Assembly: GCF_000299895.1 (NCBI RefSeq)
Contig: NZ_AMRG01000006.1
Coordinates: 1 to 64,000, forward strand
Length of the DNA stretch: 64,000 nt
Direction: 5' to 3'
DNA from: Idiomarina xiamenensis 10-D-4
GTDB lineage: Bacteria > Pseudomonadota > Gammaproteobacteria > Enterobacterales > Alteromonadaceae
In this document: positions 8,574-18,496 of the stretch, piece after piece
Position numbering within the stretch: the stretch's first letter is position 1
How the letters are laid out: each line of letters starts with the position of its first letter
Made by a program: the position numbers and the translations under genes
Notes under the pieces: model-generated
What the model was told of the DNA's origin: nothing
Database searches by the model: none
What the model saw: only the letters and a program-made list of their open reading frames with translations

Positions 8574-11030
8574 ATGAGCGTCGCACTTTGGATTGTTGCT
8601 ACCGTACTTGCGGCAGCGGCACTCATTTATCATCGCACCACTCTGCGCACCTTCAGCGCGGGTATGGTGGTCATGTTCGCATTGGGCACCGTCATGGGCG
8701 TGGTAGGCCCTGTGCTGTGGGTCATCTTGGTGGTGCTGTTATTACCGTTAAACATCACTCCGCTACGTCAGGCGCTGCTGACTAAACCGTTGCTGACGAT
8801 GTATCGTAAAGTCACGCCGGAAATGTCTGACACCGAAAAAGACGCCATTGACGCCGGTACCGTGTGGTGGGAAGGCGAATTATTCCGCGGCAACCCCAAT
8901 TGGAATACCCTGCACAACATTCCAAAAGCGCGCTTATCCAAAGAAGAGCAAGCATTTTTAGACGGCCCAGTGGAAGAAGTCTGCAAAATGCTGAACGATT
9001 GGGAAACGACGCATTCGTTAGCCGATATGCCGCCAGAAGTTTGGCAATATTTGAAAGATAATAAATTCTTTGCCATGATCATCAAAAAAGAATTCGGTGG
9101 TCTGGAATTTTCGGCCTATGCGCAATCGCGCGTACTGCAAAAGTTAGCCGGTGTCAGCACCGTGTTAGCCAGTACCGTCGGTGTACCTAACTCGTTAGGT
9201 CCGGGCGAACTGTTGCAACATTATGGCACCGAAAAGCAACAGCAACATTATCTACCGCGCTTGGCCCGCGGTGAAGAGATCCCCTGCTTTGCATTAACCA
9301 GTCCCGAAGCCGGTTCTGATGCGGGTGCAATCCCCGATAGTGGCGTCGTTTGTAAAGGCGAGTGGAACGGCGAAGAAATCGTCGGTATTCGTTTAAACTT
9401 TAACAAGCGCTACATCACTTTAGCGCCAGTTGCCACCGTCATCGGTCTGGCCTTTAAAATGTACGACCCCGATGGTCTGTTGGGTAAAGAGAAATCGCTA
9501 GGTATCACCTGCGCCTTGATTCCACGCGATACTAAGGGTTTAGATATCGGCCGCCGCCATTTTCCACTGAACGTGCCGTTTATGAATGGCCCTATCCGCG
9601 GTGAAGACATTTTTGTGCCTCTGGATTACATCATCGGTGGTGCCGATATGGCCGGTAAAGGTTGGCGTATGCTGGTTGAATGTTTGTCAGTAGGTCGTGC
9701 CATTACACTACCGTCAAACAGTGCCGGCGGCGTAAAAACCTTAGCACTAGCAACCGGCGCTTATTCGCGCATCCGTCGTCAGTTTAAATTACCGATCGGT
9801 AAGATGGAGGGCGTTGAAGAGGCGCTAGCCCGTCTAGGCGGTAACGCTTACCTGATGGACGCCGTCACCACCTTATCGACAACCGGTATTGATGTCGGCG
9901 AAAAGCCTAGCGTGATTTCAGCAATCGCCAAATATCACATGACCGAAAAATTACGTGCTTGCATGGATGACGCCATGGATGTGCACGGCGGTAAAGGTAT
10001 TTGCTTGGGTCCCAATAACTACTTAGGTCGTGGTTATCAGGGCGTACCCGTGGCGATTACCGTAGAGGGTGCTAACATTCTGACCCGTAGTATGATGATT
10101 TATGGTCAGGGTGCAATTCGCTGTCATCCTTATGTACTGGAAGAAATGGAAGCCGCCAGCGAGAAAAGTTCGCAAGGCTTAAAACGCTTCGACCGAGCCA
10201 TCTTTGGTCATATCGGTTTTGCTGCCAGTAACTTTATGCGTTCGTTGTTCTTTGGTCTGGGTGGTCATCACTTCAGTAGCGCGCCGGCCAGCGACAGCAG
10301 CAAAACCTATTACAAACAGATGAACCGTTTTAGCGCTAACTTAGCATTGTTATCTGACGTCGCTATGGGCGTGTTAGGTGGTTCACTGAAACGTAAGGAA
10401 CGTATTTCAGCTCGCTTAGGCGATATGTTGAGCTACTTGTACTTAGGCTCGGCGGTACTGAAGCGTTTTCACGACGAAGGCCGTTTGCAAGAAGACCAAG
10501 TGCTCATGCACTGGGCTATGCAAGATACCCTGTACCGCTTGCAAGAAGCACAGTTAGAACTGCTGGCTAACTTTGGTGGCATCGGTAGCGTGATGAAAGC
10601 CATCATGTTCCCGTTTGGGCGTATCGTACACCGTCCGTTAGATACCACCGATCACAAAGTGGCCGCTATTCTGACCAGTCCAAATGCTAGCCGTGAGCGC
10701 TTAGGTCAGGGGCAGTTCTTGGCTGTTGAAGGGCTGCACGGCGAACTGGAACAGACCCTACGCGACATGATTGCCGCCGAACCGCTGTACGACAAAATCT
10801 GTAAAGCGGCGGGCAAGCGCTTTAGCTTCACACAATTGGATAAGTTGGCGCAAACCGGCAAAGAGCTGGGTGTGTTAAGTGACGACGACGTGGCGCTGTT
10901 CGAGCGTGCCGAGAAAGGTCGTTTAAAAACCATCAATGTCGACGATTTTGACCATGCCGAATTAATGGCGGGTGCGGCAGCAGTGGCCTATGCAGAACGT
11001 CAAAAAAAGGCCGATGAACAGGCTGCATAA
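8574..11030 (+). CDS. fadE: Acyl-CoA dehydrogenase, FadE type
   Basis: FadE carries out the first oxidation of fatty acid beta-oxidation, acyl-CoA to trans-2-enoyl-CoA, passing electrons through FAD. The 818-residue product matches the long membrane-associated FadE class (E. coli 814). It has two or three N-terminal hydrophobic helices (1-70), then the dehydrogenase domains with [25 protein letters not shown] and [12 protein letters not shown], and a C-terminal extension. The start at 8574 is chosen over an in-frame ATG at 8562 because TGGAG at 8563-8567 is a well-spaced ribosome site. A terminator follows at 11061. Confidence 0.96.
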   Translation: MSVALWIVATVLAAAALIYHRTTLRTFSAGMVVMFALGTVMGVVGPVLWVILVVLLLPLNITPLRQALLTKPLLTMYRKVTPEMSDTEKDAIDAGTVWWEGELFRGNPNWNTLHNIPKARLSKEEQAFLDGPVEEVCKMLNDWETTHSLADMPPEVWQYLKDNKFFAMIIKKEFGGLEFSAYAQSRVLQKLAGVSTVLASTVGVPNSLGPGELLQHYGTEKQQQHYLPRLARGEEIPCFALTSPEAGSDAGAIPDSGVVCKGEWNGEEIVGIRLNFNKRYITLAPVATVIGLAFKMYDPDGLLGKEKSLGITCALIPRDTKGLDIGRRHFPLNVPFMNGPIRGEDIFVPLDYIIGGADMAGKGWRMLVECLSVGRAITLPSNSAGGVKTLALATGAYSRIRRQFKLPIGKMEGVEEALARLGGNAYLMDAVTTLSTTGIDVGEKPSVISAIAKYHMTEKLRACMDDAMDVHGGKGICLGPNNYLGRGYQGVPVAITVEGANILTRSMMIYGQGAIRCHPYVLEEMEAASEKSSQGLKRFDRAIFGHIGFAASNFMRSLFFGLGGHHFSSAPASDSSKTYYKQMNRFSANLALLSDVAMGVLGGSLKRKERISARLGDMLSYLYLGSAVLKRFHDEGRLQEDQVLMHWAMQDTLYRLQEAQLELLANFGGIGSVMKAIMFPFGRIVHRPLDTTDHKVAAILTSPNASRERLGQGQFLAVEGLHGELEQTLRDMIAAEPLYDKICKAAGKRFSFTQLDKLAQTGKELGVLSDDDVALFERAEKGRLKTINVDDFDHAELMAGAAAVAYAERQKKADEQAA

Positions 11031-11060
11031 GCTTTCCCTGCTAACTATTAGTTGTTGATA

Positions 11061-11092
11061 AAACGGCGCTTTTTACAAAGCGCCGTTTTTTA
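11061..11092 (+). terminator. Rho-independent terminator after fadE
   Basis: AAACGGCGCTTT pairs with AAAGCGCCGTTT around TTAC and runs into six T. It lies 30 bases after the fadE stop and before the AbgT-type gene. Confidence 0.92.
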
Positions 11093-11150
11093 TTGTCGAC
11101 AATTCTGTGTACAATTCGGCGCTGATATTTTTATTAGGGAGCCATCAGGC

Positions 11151-12719
11151 ATGACCAATTCAGCGCCACAGCCTTCACCCCCCAATCAGCAACGCGGTTG
11201 GTTTACGCGTTTTTTAGATAGCGTCGAGTGGTTAGGGAATCTATTACCCCACCCAATCACCCTATTCGCGTTATTCTGTTTATTCATTCTGGTTGCCAGC
11301 GGTGTTGCCGCTTATTTTAACGTCAGCGCCATCGATCCGCGTGATGGCAGTACCGTGATCGAAGCCGTCAGTCTACTTAACGCCGAGGGCCTACAGCGCA
11401 TCGTCACCCATTTAGTCACCAACTTTACCGGCTTTACCCCCTTGGGAACGGTATTAGTCGCGCTATTGGGGGTGGGTGTGGCCGAACGTTCCGGCTTGAT
11501 TTCGGCCGCCATGCGCGGCTTGGTGATGAAAGCACCACCACGCATGATCACCTTGGTGGTGGTGTTCGCCGGGGTGGTTTCTAATACCGCCGCCGAGTTG
11601 GGTTATGTGGTATTGATCCCGCTAGCAGCGATGATATTCCACGGCTTAGGGCGTCATCCACTGGCCGGTCTAGCCGCCGCGTTTTCGGGGGTTTCGGCCG
11701 GTTACAGCGCTAATCTGTTGATTGGTACCGTCGATCCGCTGTTATCGGGTATTACCGAAGCAGCCGCCAATATTATCGACCCCGATTACACCGTCGGCGC
11801 CGAGGCGAACTGGTTCTTTATGATGATCAGTACCTTCATGATCGCCATCATGGGGGCGTTTGTCACCGATAAGATCGTCGAACCCAAGTTGGGTCAATAT
11901 GACCCTAGCGAAGCCACCATTGAACTCGACCAACAGACCATGGAAAAGCTCAGCAGCGCCGAGAAAAAGGGCTTGTTGTATGCTGGCTTCTCGTTTTTGC
12001 TGATCATGGCGCTGCTCGCCTTAACGGTAGTGCCGGAATGGGGTATTTTGCGTCATCCGGAAACTAATGAAGTAGCCGGTTCGCCGTTCCTGAAAGGTGT
12101 GGTCGCCTATATTTTTATTAGCTTCGCCATTCCTGGCTTTGTCTATGGCCGGGTTACCCGTAGCATGAAGAATGATCGCGACGTTATCGACGCCATGTCG
12201 CACAGTATGAGCACCATGGGCATGTACATCGTACTGGTGTTTTTTGCCGCTCAGTTCGTTAACTTTTTCAAGTGGACCAATTTTGGCACCATTTTCGCCA
12301 TCAACGGCGCTGAGTTTTTAACCCAGATGGGTCTGACCGGACCGCTGGTATTCCTGTTCTTTATTATGATTTGTGGTTTCGTCAACCTGATGCTCGGCTC
12401 GGCGTCGGCACAATGGGCCATTACCGCACCGATTTTTGTCCCCATGCTCATGCTCATTGGCTACGCTCCCGAAGTCATTCAAGCCGCTTACCGTATTGGT
12501 GACTCGGTCACTAACGTGATCACCCCGATGATGAGTTACTTTGGCTTGATTCTGGCGGTTGCAACACGTTACAAGGGCAACTTGGGTATCGGCACGCTGG
12601 TCGCCATGATGCTGCCCTACTCGATGATTTTCTTCATTGGCTGGACCGCCTTATTCTTCATTTGGGTTTTTGGCTTTGGTCTTCCGGTAGGCCCCGGCTC
12701 GCCAACCTATTACGGCTAA
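11151..12719 (+). CDS. AbgT family transporter
   Basis: A 522-residue inner-membrane protein of the AbgT (p-aminobenzoyl-glutamate/antimetabolite) family with about 11-13 hydrophobic helices. Family marks are FLDSVEWLGNLLPHP at the start, the PLGTVLVALLGVGVAERSG segment, SANLLIGTVDPLLSG, and the C-terminal SASAQWAITAPIFVPM and RIGDSVTNVITPMM stretches. Members either import p-aminobenzoyl-glutamate or export sulfonamides by proton antiport. The substrate here is unknown. The start at 11151 follows a GGGAG; the longer open frame begins inside the fadE terminator and is unlikely. A second paralog lies at 26954. Confidence 0.93.
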   Translation: MTNSAPQPSPPNQQRGWFTRFLDSVEWLGNLLPHPITLFALFCLFILVASGVAAYFNVSAIDPRDGSTVIEAVSLLNAEGLQRIVTHLVTNFTGFTPLGTVLVALLGVGVAERSGLISAAMRGLVMKAPPRMITLVVVFAGVVSNTAAELGYVVLIPLAAMIFHGLGRHPLAGLAAAFSGVSAGYSANLLIGTVDPLLSGITEAAANIIDPDYTVGAEANWFFMMISTFMIAIMGAFVTDKIVEPKLGQYDPSEATIELDQQTMEKLSSAEKKGLLYAGFSFLLIMALLALTVVPEWGILRHPETNEVAGSPFLKGVVAYIFISFAIPGFVYGRVTRSMKNDRDVIDAMSHSMSTMGMYIVLVFFAAQFVNFFKWTNFGTIFAINGAEFLTQMGLTGPLVFLFFIMICGFVNLMLGSASAQWAITAPIFVPMLMLIGYAPEVIQAAYRIGDSVTNVITPMMSYFGLILAVATRYKGNLGIGTLVAMMLPYSMIFFIGWTALFFIWVFGFGLPVGPGSPTYYG

Positions 12720-12748
12720 TACCCACTCACGCACAACGGCAGCTAACG

Positions 12749-14128
12749 TTAACCGTTTAACATCACCTGCACTTGCTGGTCTTGCAAACGAAATTCGATG
12801 GTTACCGCCAGTTGTTTAGCAATATTTGCCACAATGCTCATACCTAAACCGCTACCGGGACGATCTAACTGGCGACCCCGATAAAAACGGTCAAAGACCC
12901 TGTCGGCATCGATTTCGGCGGCGTTATCAACTTGATTGTTAACCACCAATTGATAGCCATCTAAGTCGCCTCGCCGAGTTGTCTTGCGTAACGTCACCGT
13001 CACCGTACTGTCGCGCTCGGCATACTTGAGAGCGTTGTCGAGCAAGTTGCTTAACATCAGACGCCAGGCTTGCGCATCAGACTCTATTTGACAATGTTGT
13101 GGCACATCGGCGACAAGTTGCAAACCGGCCAACTCAAAATTGGCATAGTAACTGGCTAAACTCTCGCGTGTTAGCGCCGCCAAATTAAAACGCTGAAACT
13201 GCCGTTGAGTTTGCTCTGCCCGCGCTAACACCAGTAGTTGCTGAACTAAATCGATCAACCGCTGAGTACTCAACAACGCCGCCGCCACCGCTTTGCCCTC
13301 AGCGGCGTTACTCGGCTGCAATTGTTGTAACTGTGCTTTAAGCGCCGCTAATGGTGTACGCAATTCATGTGCAGCATCAGCCGAAAATCGGCGTTCACGA
13401 ACAAACGCTTGTTCCGTGCGGCTTAAATAACTGTTGACGGCATTCACCACCGCACCCACTTCGTCACTATTATCTAGCTGCTGGATCGGTGAATAGTCGT
13501 CACTGCGCCGGTCACGAAGGTGAGTAGCAACCCGGCTAAAATGGTAAAAGAAGTAGTTCACCAACCAGCGGCACGCCCACAAAACAAAGGGCAATAGCAC
13601 CACGATCGGCACCAGGGTATCGACGGCTAAATCAATACGTAATTCACCACGAAACGAATCTTCTTGCATCACCACGACTCGAAAATCGTGCGCAGCGTTG
13701 GCCATGCCAAAGGCATACCAATAATCACCATCGACAGCAAACTGACTGAACCCGGGCTGGAACGGTAGCTCTGCCGGAGCAGGAATACCGTCACTACTTA
13801 ACAATAAGTCGCCACTGGCGGTTTCTACCCGAAACGCCAATTTGTTTTCATAAGGGTGCGCCAACTGTTGTGCATGTTTGAGCCAGCGCGGCTGTTGCCG
13901 CAAACTGTCCGCCGACTGCTGCGCTAACGCAACCGCCAACAAGCCATCCAACACACGCGCCTGCTGCACCAGTTCAGCGTCAAAAAGTTCATTAACTTCA
14001 TGCTTGATTTCAAAGTAAATCCAGATAGAACTGAGTAAACTAGCACTGATAAATAACGTCGATACGGCGACGATAATACGGCGCCGCATGGAGCGCATTT
14101 TGCTACGAATACGTTCGATCAATCGCAT
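12749..14128 (-). CDS. Sensor histidine kinase of the hemolysin-family/ligase/diiron operon
   Basis: A 459-residue membrane kinase with transmembrane helices at about 18-40 and 172-192, a periplasmic sensor between them, HAMP, HisKA with His254 in DAAHELRTPL, an N box with NLLDNALKY (361-369) and a G box with GSGLGMSIV. It resembles the QseC/PmrB class. It is the last gene of a seven-gene operon, and its start overlaps the regulator stop by 10 bases. The signal is unknown. A product or precursor of the upstream enzymes is a natural guess but is not shown by sequence. Confidence 0.93.
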   Translation of the reverse strand: MRLIERIRSKMRSMRRRIIVAVSTLFISASLLSSIWIYFEIKHEVNELFDAELVQQARVLDGLLAVALAQQSADSLRQQPRWLKHAQQLAHPYENKLAFRVETASGDLLLSSDGIPAPAELPFQPGFSQFAVDGDYWYAFGMANAAHDFRVVVMQEDSFRGELRIDLAVDTLVPIVVLLPFVLWACRWLVNYFFYHFSRVATHLRDRRSDDYSPIQQLDNSDEVGAVVNAVNSYLSRTEQAFVRERRFSADAAHELRTPLAALKAQLQQLQPSNAAEGKAVAAALLSTQRLIDLVQQLLVLARAEQTQRQFQRFNLAALTRESLASYYANFELAGLQLVADVPQHCQIESDAQAWRLMLSNLLDNALKYAERDSTVTVTLRKTTRRGDLDGYQLVVNNQVDNAAEIDADRVFDRFYRGRQLDRPGSGLGMSIVANIAKQLAVTIEFRLQDQQVQVMLNG

Positions 14129-14781
14129 GAAAAACGGTAGCCTATGCCGCGAATAGTCTCGATCCAGTCTTTATGCTTCAATTTCTTACGTAAATTATGA
14201 ATGTGTACCTCAAGCGCGTTACTCTCTAACGGCGTTTCATCATGATGCAACTGCCGCTCTAGCTGTTCACGACTAAATACCCGGCGTTGCTGGCTCACCA
14301 GTAGTTGCAATAAATCAAACTCACGACGCGATAAGCGCACCGGATCATCGGCGACCCAAACCTCATGACTATTCACATTCAGGCGCAGCGAACCGACCTG
14401 AATTTCGGCGCTGGCGTGGCCGCCGCGGCGCCGATACAGGGCACGTAAGCGAGCCGCCAGCTCATTTAAGTCAAACGGCTTGGTAACGTAATCATCGGCG
14501 CCACTATCTAACGCCTGTACGACTTGGTCGGTTTCATCTCGGGCAGTCAAAATCATGACAGGCAACGCCAATTGCTTACGCCGTACGCTTTGCAAAACAC
14601 GCTGACCATCAATGTCAGGCAAGCCCAGATCAAGAATCAGCAACTGATACTCTTGCCGCTGTAACTCGCCAATAGCTGCTGCCCCACTACGTACCCAGGT
14701 GATCTGGAAATCGCGTTCGGTAAGACCAATTTCGATAGCCTGCCCCAACCATTTGTCATCTTCGACCAACAGTACATCCAT
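14119..14781 (-). CDS. OmpR-family response regulator, QseB/PmrA type
   Basis: A 220-residue regulator with acidic pocket E7-D8-D9, phospho-acceptor D51 in LILDLGLPDIDG, a T/K switch (LTARD, TKPFD) and a winged-helix effector domain with NALEVHIHNLRKKL and ETIRGIGYRF. The effector resembles QseB/PmrA proteins, which bind direct TTAA-containing hexamers at 11-base spacing. Such hexamers are found in front of the operon (19226-19252), so autoregulation is likely. It begins one base after the TPR gene stop and overlaps the kinase, so it is co-translated with both. Confidence 0.94.
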   Translation of the reverse strand: MDVLLVEDDKWLGQAIEIGLTERDFQITWVRSGAAAIGELQRQEYQLLILDLGLPDIDGQRVLQSVRRKQLALPVMILTARDETDQVVQALDSGADDYVTKPFDLNELAARLRALYRRRGGHASAEIQVGSLRLNVNSHEVWVADDPVRLSRREFDLLQLLVSQQRRVFSREQLERQLHHDETPLESNALEVHIHNLRKKLKHKDWIETIRGIGYRFSCD

Positions 14782-14782
14782 A

Positions 14783-15466
14783 TTAACGCCGCCGTTTGTT
14801 GATGCGTTTGTTCACTTTTTCTTGCAACGCTTGAATTTCTTTTTGCCGTTCACTATCGGCTAACTCGCGACCCGGACGAGGTGCCGCCGCCGCTGCCGCC
14901 GTCAAATATTTTGCCGCTTTTTGATATTCGCCGTCTTCATACAAAAAGTCAGCATAAAAATAATTCGCATCGATGCCGGTTGGGTTGATGGTTAATGCCT
15001 GCTTGAGTAATTGCTCAGCTTTATCGTCATCACCAAAACCAAATGGCCAACCGGGTACTTTATAATATAGCGTACCTAAACTGGTGTAGGCAGATCCTTC
15101 TAACGCTTGGTCATCGATGGTCATGGCGTGCTCTAACGAGGCTTTTGCCGCCTCAGCTAGGTCTAACGCGCCTAAACCGCCCACGACCCCCGCTTCGGTA
15201 CTCAATACAATACCTTGCCAAATATAGGCCGCCGCATTATCAGGGTAAGCCGTCACTAATTGTTTAGCACGTTCGGCTAACTGTTCAAACTCATCTTCTT
15301 GCGCGTCGTCCTGCAACTGATAATTGGCAACCGCCCAGTCCTGTTGCAAATTGGCCAGTTGCGCGGCAAAGTCATCCGCCGTTTGCGCCCATGTTGTGGT
15401 CGGAAATATTAACGCCGCGGATAAAGTCAGTGCTAACGATGTTACTGATAAATTGATGGTTCTCAT
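14783..15466 (-). CDS. Exported TPR-repeat protein
   Basis: A 227-residue protein with a clear signal peptide (1-27, cleaved after TWA) and tetratricopeptide-like helices. Recognisable repeats include AAAYIWQGIVLS, EGSAYTSLGTLYYKVPGWP and DANYFYADFLYEDGEYQKAAKYL, then a basic tail. It is expected in the periplasm as a protein-binding scaffold. Its ATG overlaps the SDR stop (ATGA) and its own stop is one base from the regulator start, so it belongs to the operon. It might link the enzymatic half to the sensor half, for instance as a kinase accessory protein; that is inference. Confidence 0.85.
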   Translation of the reverse strand: MRTINLSVTSLALTLSAALIFPTTTWAQTADDFAAQLANLQQDWAVANYQLQDDAQEDEFEQLAERAKQLVTAYPDNAAAYIWQGIVLSTEAGVVGGLGALDLAEAAKASLEHAMTIDDQALEGSAYTSLGTLYYKVPGWPFGFGDDDKAEQLLKQALTINPTGIDANYFYADFLYEDGEYQKAAKYLTAAAAAAPRPGRELADSERQKEIQALQEKVNKRINKRRR

Positions 15467-16266
15467 AAACGTTTCTCCTGCTGTAAACGTTGATAGATGG
15501 CTAGCGGCTTACGCATACTGCCGTCGACCCAAGCCGATTGCAGTTGATTCAGCCACACGTAAAAACGCTCTGGCCAGCCAAAAACTTGTTCGTAGCGGCC
15601 GCCGTCAAGTTGCCGCACAATACGTTTTGCCACTTGCTCCGGGGCATCGGCACGACTACCAGTTTGTTCATTCACTTGCTGTACGGTGTCACTATTAAAA
15701 GCCGTCGCAATCGCACGTGGAGCGCAATAGAACACTTGTATCGTGGTATCTTGCAACTCGCGCCGTAACGCTTGCGAAAATCCACGCAAACCGAATTTAC
15801 TGGCGCAATAGCTGACTTGTCCCGGATAGCCCAAGGCGCCAAACACCGAACCGATGTTTAACAACAACGCTTGTGGTTGTTGTTGCAGCCACGGCAGTAA
15901 CGCGTGCGTTAACCGTATTGGCGTCAATAAGTTGGTTTGTAGCAATTGTTCAATGGCGTCAATATCACTATCGATAAACAACTGATCGCTCGCTAACGCA
16001 GCGTTATTAATCAGACCCGTTACCGCGGTAGTCTGCTGCTCAATATAATCCATCAACTGCAGCGCAGCGGTCGGGGCATTAATATCCAATACCAAATACT
16101 GTTGTTGTAGCCGCTGCGCTAAGGCAGCTAATTTGTCGCTTTGCCGACCAATCAGGGTCAGCTTAGCGCCACGCTCGCTGAGTGCCGTCGCCAACGCTTG
16201 TCCAAGCCCGCCACTGGCGCCACTTAGCAGCAGATGTTGGCGTTGCCAATCAATGTGATTGCTCAT
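15463..16266 (-). CDS. Short-chain dehydrogenase/reductase of the operon
   Basis: A 267-residue SDR with cofactor loop SGASGGLG (15-22), LINNAA, and a catalytic Ser140/Tyr153/Lys157 set (GSVFG, YCASK). All key residues are present, so it should be an active NAD(P)H oxidoreductase. An R following the first strand region (IGRQSDK) suggests NADPH preference. The start at 16266 is preferred because GAGG lies just upstream; a GTG two codons earlier overlaps that site. Positioned between the diiron protein and the TPR gene, it probably reduces or oxidises the intermediate produced by the ligase and oxidase. Confidence 0.93.
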   Translation of the reverse strand: MSNHIDWQRQHLLLSGASGGLGQALATALSERGAKLTLIGRQSDKLAALAQRLQQQYLVLDINAPTAALQLMDYIEQQTTAVTGLINNAALASDQLFIDSDIDAIEQLLQTNLLTPIRLTHALLPWLQQQPQALLLNIGSVFGALGYPGQVSYCASKFGLRGFSQALRRELQDTTIQVFYCAPRAIATAFNSDTVQQVNEQTGSRADAPEQVAKRIVRQLDGGRYEQVFGWPERFYVWLNQLQSAWVDGSMRKPLAIYQRLQQEKRL

Positions 16267-16300
16267 AAACACCTCGTAGTCAGGTCGCTAATACGGTCAA

Positions 16301-16948
16301 TTAAGCCGGTAAACGGCGAAACATGTCGCCATACAGGCGATAAACTCGACTAGCGGTAGTGACAATGGCCGCTTGCGCAGCTTGGTCCTGTAAACGGTCC
16401 ATCAACTGCCGAAAGAAATCGACGTGTTCAACATCTAACGAGCCGTGCGAACGCAAATAGCTGAACGCCGTATTAGGCAGTCCCAGCTGTTGCTGAATTT
16501 GCCCGGCAGCCTGTGTGGCTAAGGCGACGCTGGTGCCCTCAAGGACATGCGCCATGCCAAAAAATGCCGCCGGATGTTGGCGTTGAATTCGGTCATAAAC
16601 ATAGGCCACCATTAATTCGGTACTGATATCTGGCTGGCCGTTGCGAACCGCGTCGACATCACCGCCAAGCGCTTTGATATCGTTTAAAATCCATTGTTCG
16701 TGACCATACTCTTCGTCGATATACTCGACGATTGCTTTACGCAACCACTCCTGCTCGTCGACCATGCGTGAACCGGCTGCCATCAGCAAAGGCACGGTAT
16801 GTTTAACGTGATAATAAGCCTGCGTTAAAAAACCCAGATAGCGAGTTTCAGTGACCTTGCCTTGCAGCGCTTCGGTGATTGCGGGTGCGCTTAGCAAATA
16901 AGCTTTATCAGCCGCGGTTTGTTCACATAACTGTTGAAAAAATGCCAT
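16301..16948 (-). CDS. TenA-like iron-containing redox enzyme (heme-oxygenase-like diiron oxidase fold)
   Basis: A 215-residue all-helical protein that automatic annotation tends to label TenA or a regulator. The metal-ligand pattern of heme-oxygenase-like diiron oxidases is complete: E80-x-x-H83 (DEEYGHE), E137 (HVLEGTS) and H168-x3-D172-x2-H175 (SHGSLDVEH). These line up with the ligand pattern of UndA-type fatty acid decarboxylases. The active-site Cys of true thiaminase TenA is not evident. It lies 18 bases downstream of the AMP-binding ligase, so its substrate may be the activated acyl or amino acid. The reaction (desaturation, decarboxylation, N-oxidation) cannot be decided from sequence. 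Confidence 0.88.
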   Translation of the reverse strand: MAFFQQLCEQTAADKAYLLSAPAITEALQGKVTETRYLGFLTQAYYHVKHTVPLLMAAGSRMVDEQEWLRKAIVEYIDEEYGHEQWILNDIKALGGDVDAVRNGQPDISTELMVAYVYDRIQRQHPAAFFGMAHVLEGTSVALATQAAGQIQQQLGLPNTAFSYLRSHGSLDVEHVDFFRQLMDRLQDQAAQAAIVTTASRVYRLYGDMFRRLPA

Positions 16949-16966
16949 ACCACACTCCTTACAGGA

Positions 16967-18496
16967 TTAACGCGACAACGAGGCTTCATCAAGGCGGCTA
17001 CTCAGAGCGCCTTGTGAATCACTCAAGCGTTGATAAAAATCGTCAATAACCGGCTGATACTGCTGTAAAATTGCTTTGCGGCGAATACGCCCGTTACTGG
17101 TCAGTAAACCGTTCTCCAAGGTAAAAGGCTCGGCCGTTGCCAGCCAACCGATTAGCCGCGCATAATCGGGTAAACGCCGATTGAGTAGCGCTAACGCCTG
17201 CTCAATATCAACCTCGCTGGCACCCGCCGCCGGCGTGATCAGCGCCATCAGGCCCACCTGTCCATCGCCAGCGACCAATAGTTGTCGCCACTGTTGAAAG
17301 CTAGCCGCTTCGCTTTCGATCCATTCTGGCGATACATTGCGACCATAGCCGGTGATCAATAAACTTGAGCAGCGGCCTTGTACATATAGGTAGCCATCAT
17401 CGTCCAAACGACCCAAATCACCGGTTGACCACCACTCCGGCGCAACAGGCTGATTGAGGTAGCCTTGCATCACGTTCCCGCTGACCCAGATTTGGCCCTC
17501 ATCATCAATGCGCACCTGACAGTGCGGCAACGGCCGTCCTACACTGCCCAAGCGCGACTGCCCCGGTGCGTTCAATGCCACTACCGACGCACACTCGGAC
17601 AATCCGTAGCCTTGATAAAGCGGTAGACCAAGGGCTTGCGCCTGTTGCAATAAATGCGTCGCAATGGCGGCACCGCCGACGGCAATAAAGCGAAAATCGC
17701 TGGCTTGCAACTGTTGTTGCGCGGTTGCAGCTATCAAGACTTGTGCGATTTGTGGTGTACAAATTAGGCTTTCTGGCCGATGCTGCCGTAAACAACCGAT
17801 AAACTGTTGCAGATTCAGCTGTGACGACCCCTGCAATCCCAATTCAGCCTGACTCGGCAGCACCACCTCGGCACCCAAATACAGCGCTAACCAAACACCG
17901 GCAATATTTTCTAATAACACCGCCAGTGGCATGGTGACTAAATGACGCTGGGCTAACTGGCTAGGCACTATGCTGGCAATACTGACCAGTACTCGCTGCA
18001 ATTGCGCATCAGCCAGGCAAACGCCTTTTGGCGCCGCACTACTACCCGACGTATAGGTGATTTTGGCAGCCGCACTAGCGATACTCGGGTAATCGCGCCG
18101 ATAAACCTGAAAACCGGGCAGGTTGGACCAACGCTGAGCAGTTGGCCATTGTTCATTCAACAATAGGTCGACAGACGCCACATCAGTGATCAATAGGTCG
18201 ATATCGGCGTCCTGCATCAGCGCTTGCTGCTGCGCTACGGTAAAAAAGCTGGGAATAGGCACCACGGTGCGACCCGCCATGGTCGCCGCCAAATCGATCA
18301 GCACCCACTGCACGCTATTACTGGCCAGCAAGCCAAGCCGATAGCGCGGCTCTTGGTTAAAACGCTCGGCAAGCTGACTCAGCAGCTCCCATAAGGCCTG
18401 ATAGCTAAGCTGTTGCTGACTATCACGCAGCGCTATTTGTGAGGGTTTAGAGCGCGCCCAAGTACGCAAGCGGTCGTGCAATAATTGCGTTAGCAT
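16967..18496 (-). CDS. AMP-binding acyl/aryl ligase (ANL superfamily)
   Basis: A 509-residue adenylate-forming enzyme. Motifs in order are the P-loop A3 YTSGSSAAPKGV, A5 YQGYGLSECA, A7 STGDLGRLDDDGYLYVQGR and A8 GRNVSPEWIE. In A10 (NGRIRRK) the position normally held by the adenylation lysine (GK) is Arg470. No carrier domain is attached. The start at 18496 is chosen for GGGAG 8 bases upstream; it overlaps the hemolysin-family stop by 7 bases. It probably activates a carboxylate, perhaps a fatty acid, as AMP or CoA ester for the oxidase and SDR encoded downstream. Confidence 0.93.
   Translation of the reverse strand: MLTQLLHDRLRTWARSKPSQIALRDSQQQLSYQALWELLSQLAERFNQEPRYRLGLLASNSVQWVLIDLAATMAGRTVVPIPSFFTVAQQQALMQDADIDLLITDVASVDLLLNEQWPTAQRWSNLPGFQVYRRDYPSIASAAAKITYTSGSSAAPKGVCLADAQLQRVLVSIASIVPSQLAQRHLVTMPLAVLLENIAGVWLALYLGAEVVLPSQAELGLQGSSQLNLQQFIGCLRQHRPESLICTPQIAQVLIAATAQQQLQASDFRFIAVGGAAIATHLLQQAQALGLPLYQGYGLSECASVVALNAPGQSRLGSVGRPLPHCQVRIDDEGQIWVSGNVMQGYLNQPVAPEWWSTGDLGRLDDDGYLYVQGRCSSLLITGYGRNVSPEWIESEAASFQQWRQLLVAGDGQVGLMALITPAAGASEVDIEQALALLNRRLPDYARLIGWLATAEPFTLENGLLTSNGRIRRKAILQQYQPVIDDFYQRLSDSQGALSSRLDEASLSR

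Noticed and set aside
11052-11150. N-terminal extension of the AbgT-type gene
   Set aside because: The added codons run through the fadE terminator hairpin and have no ribosome site; ATG at 11151 matches the family start.
16301-16948. TenA thiaminase II or transcriptional regulator
   Set aside because: The diiron ligand pattern is complete, the thiaminase Cys is not evident, no thiamine genes are near, and there is no DNA-binding motif.
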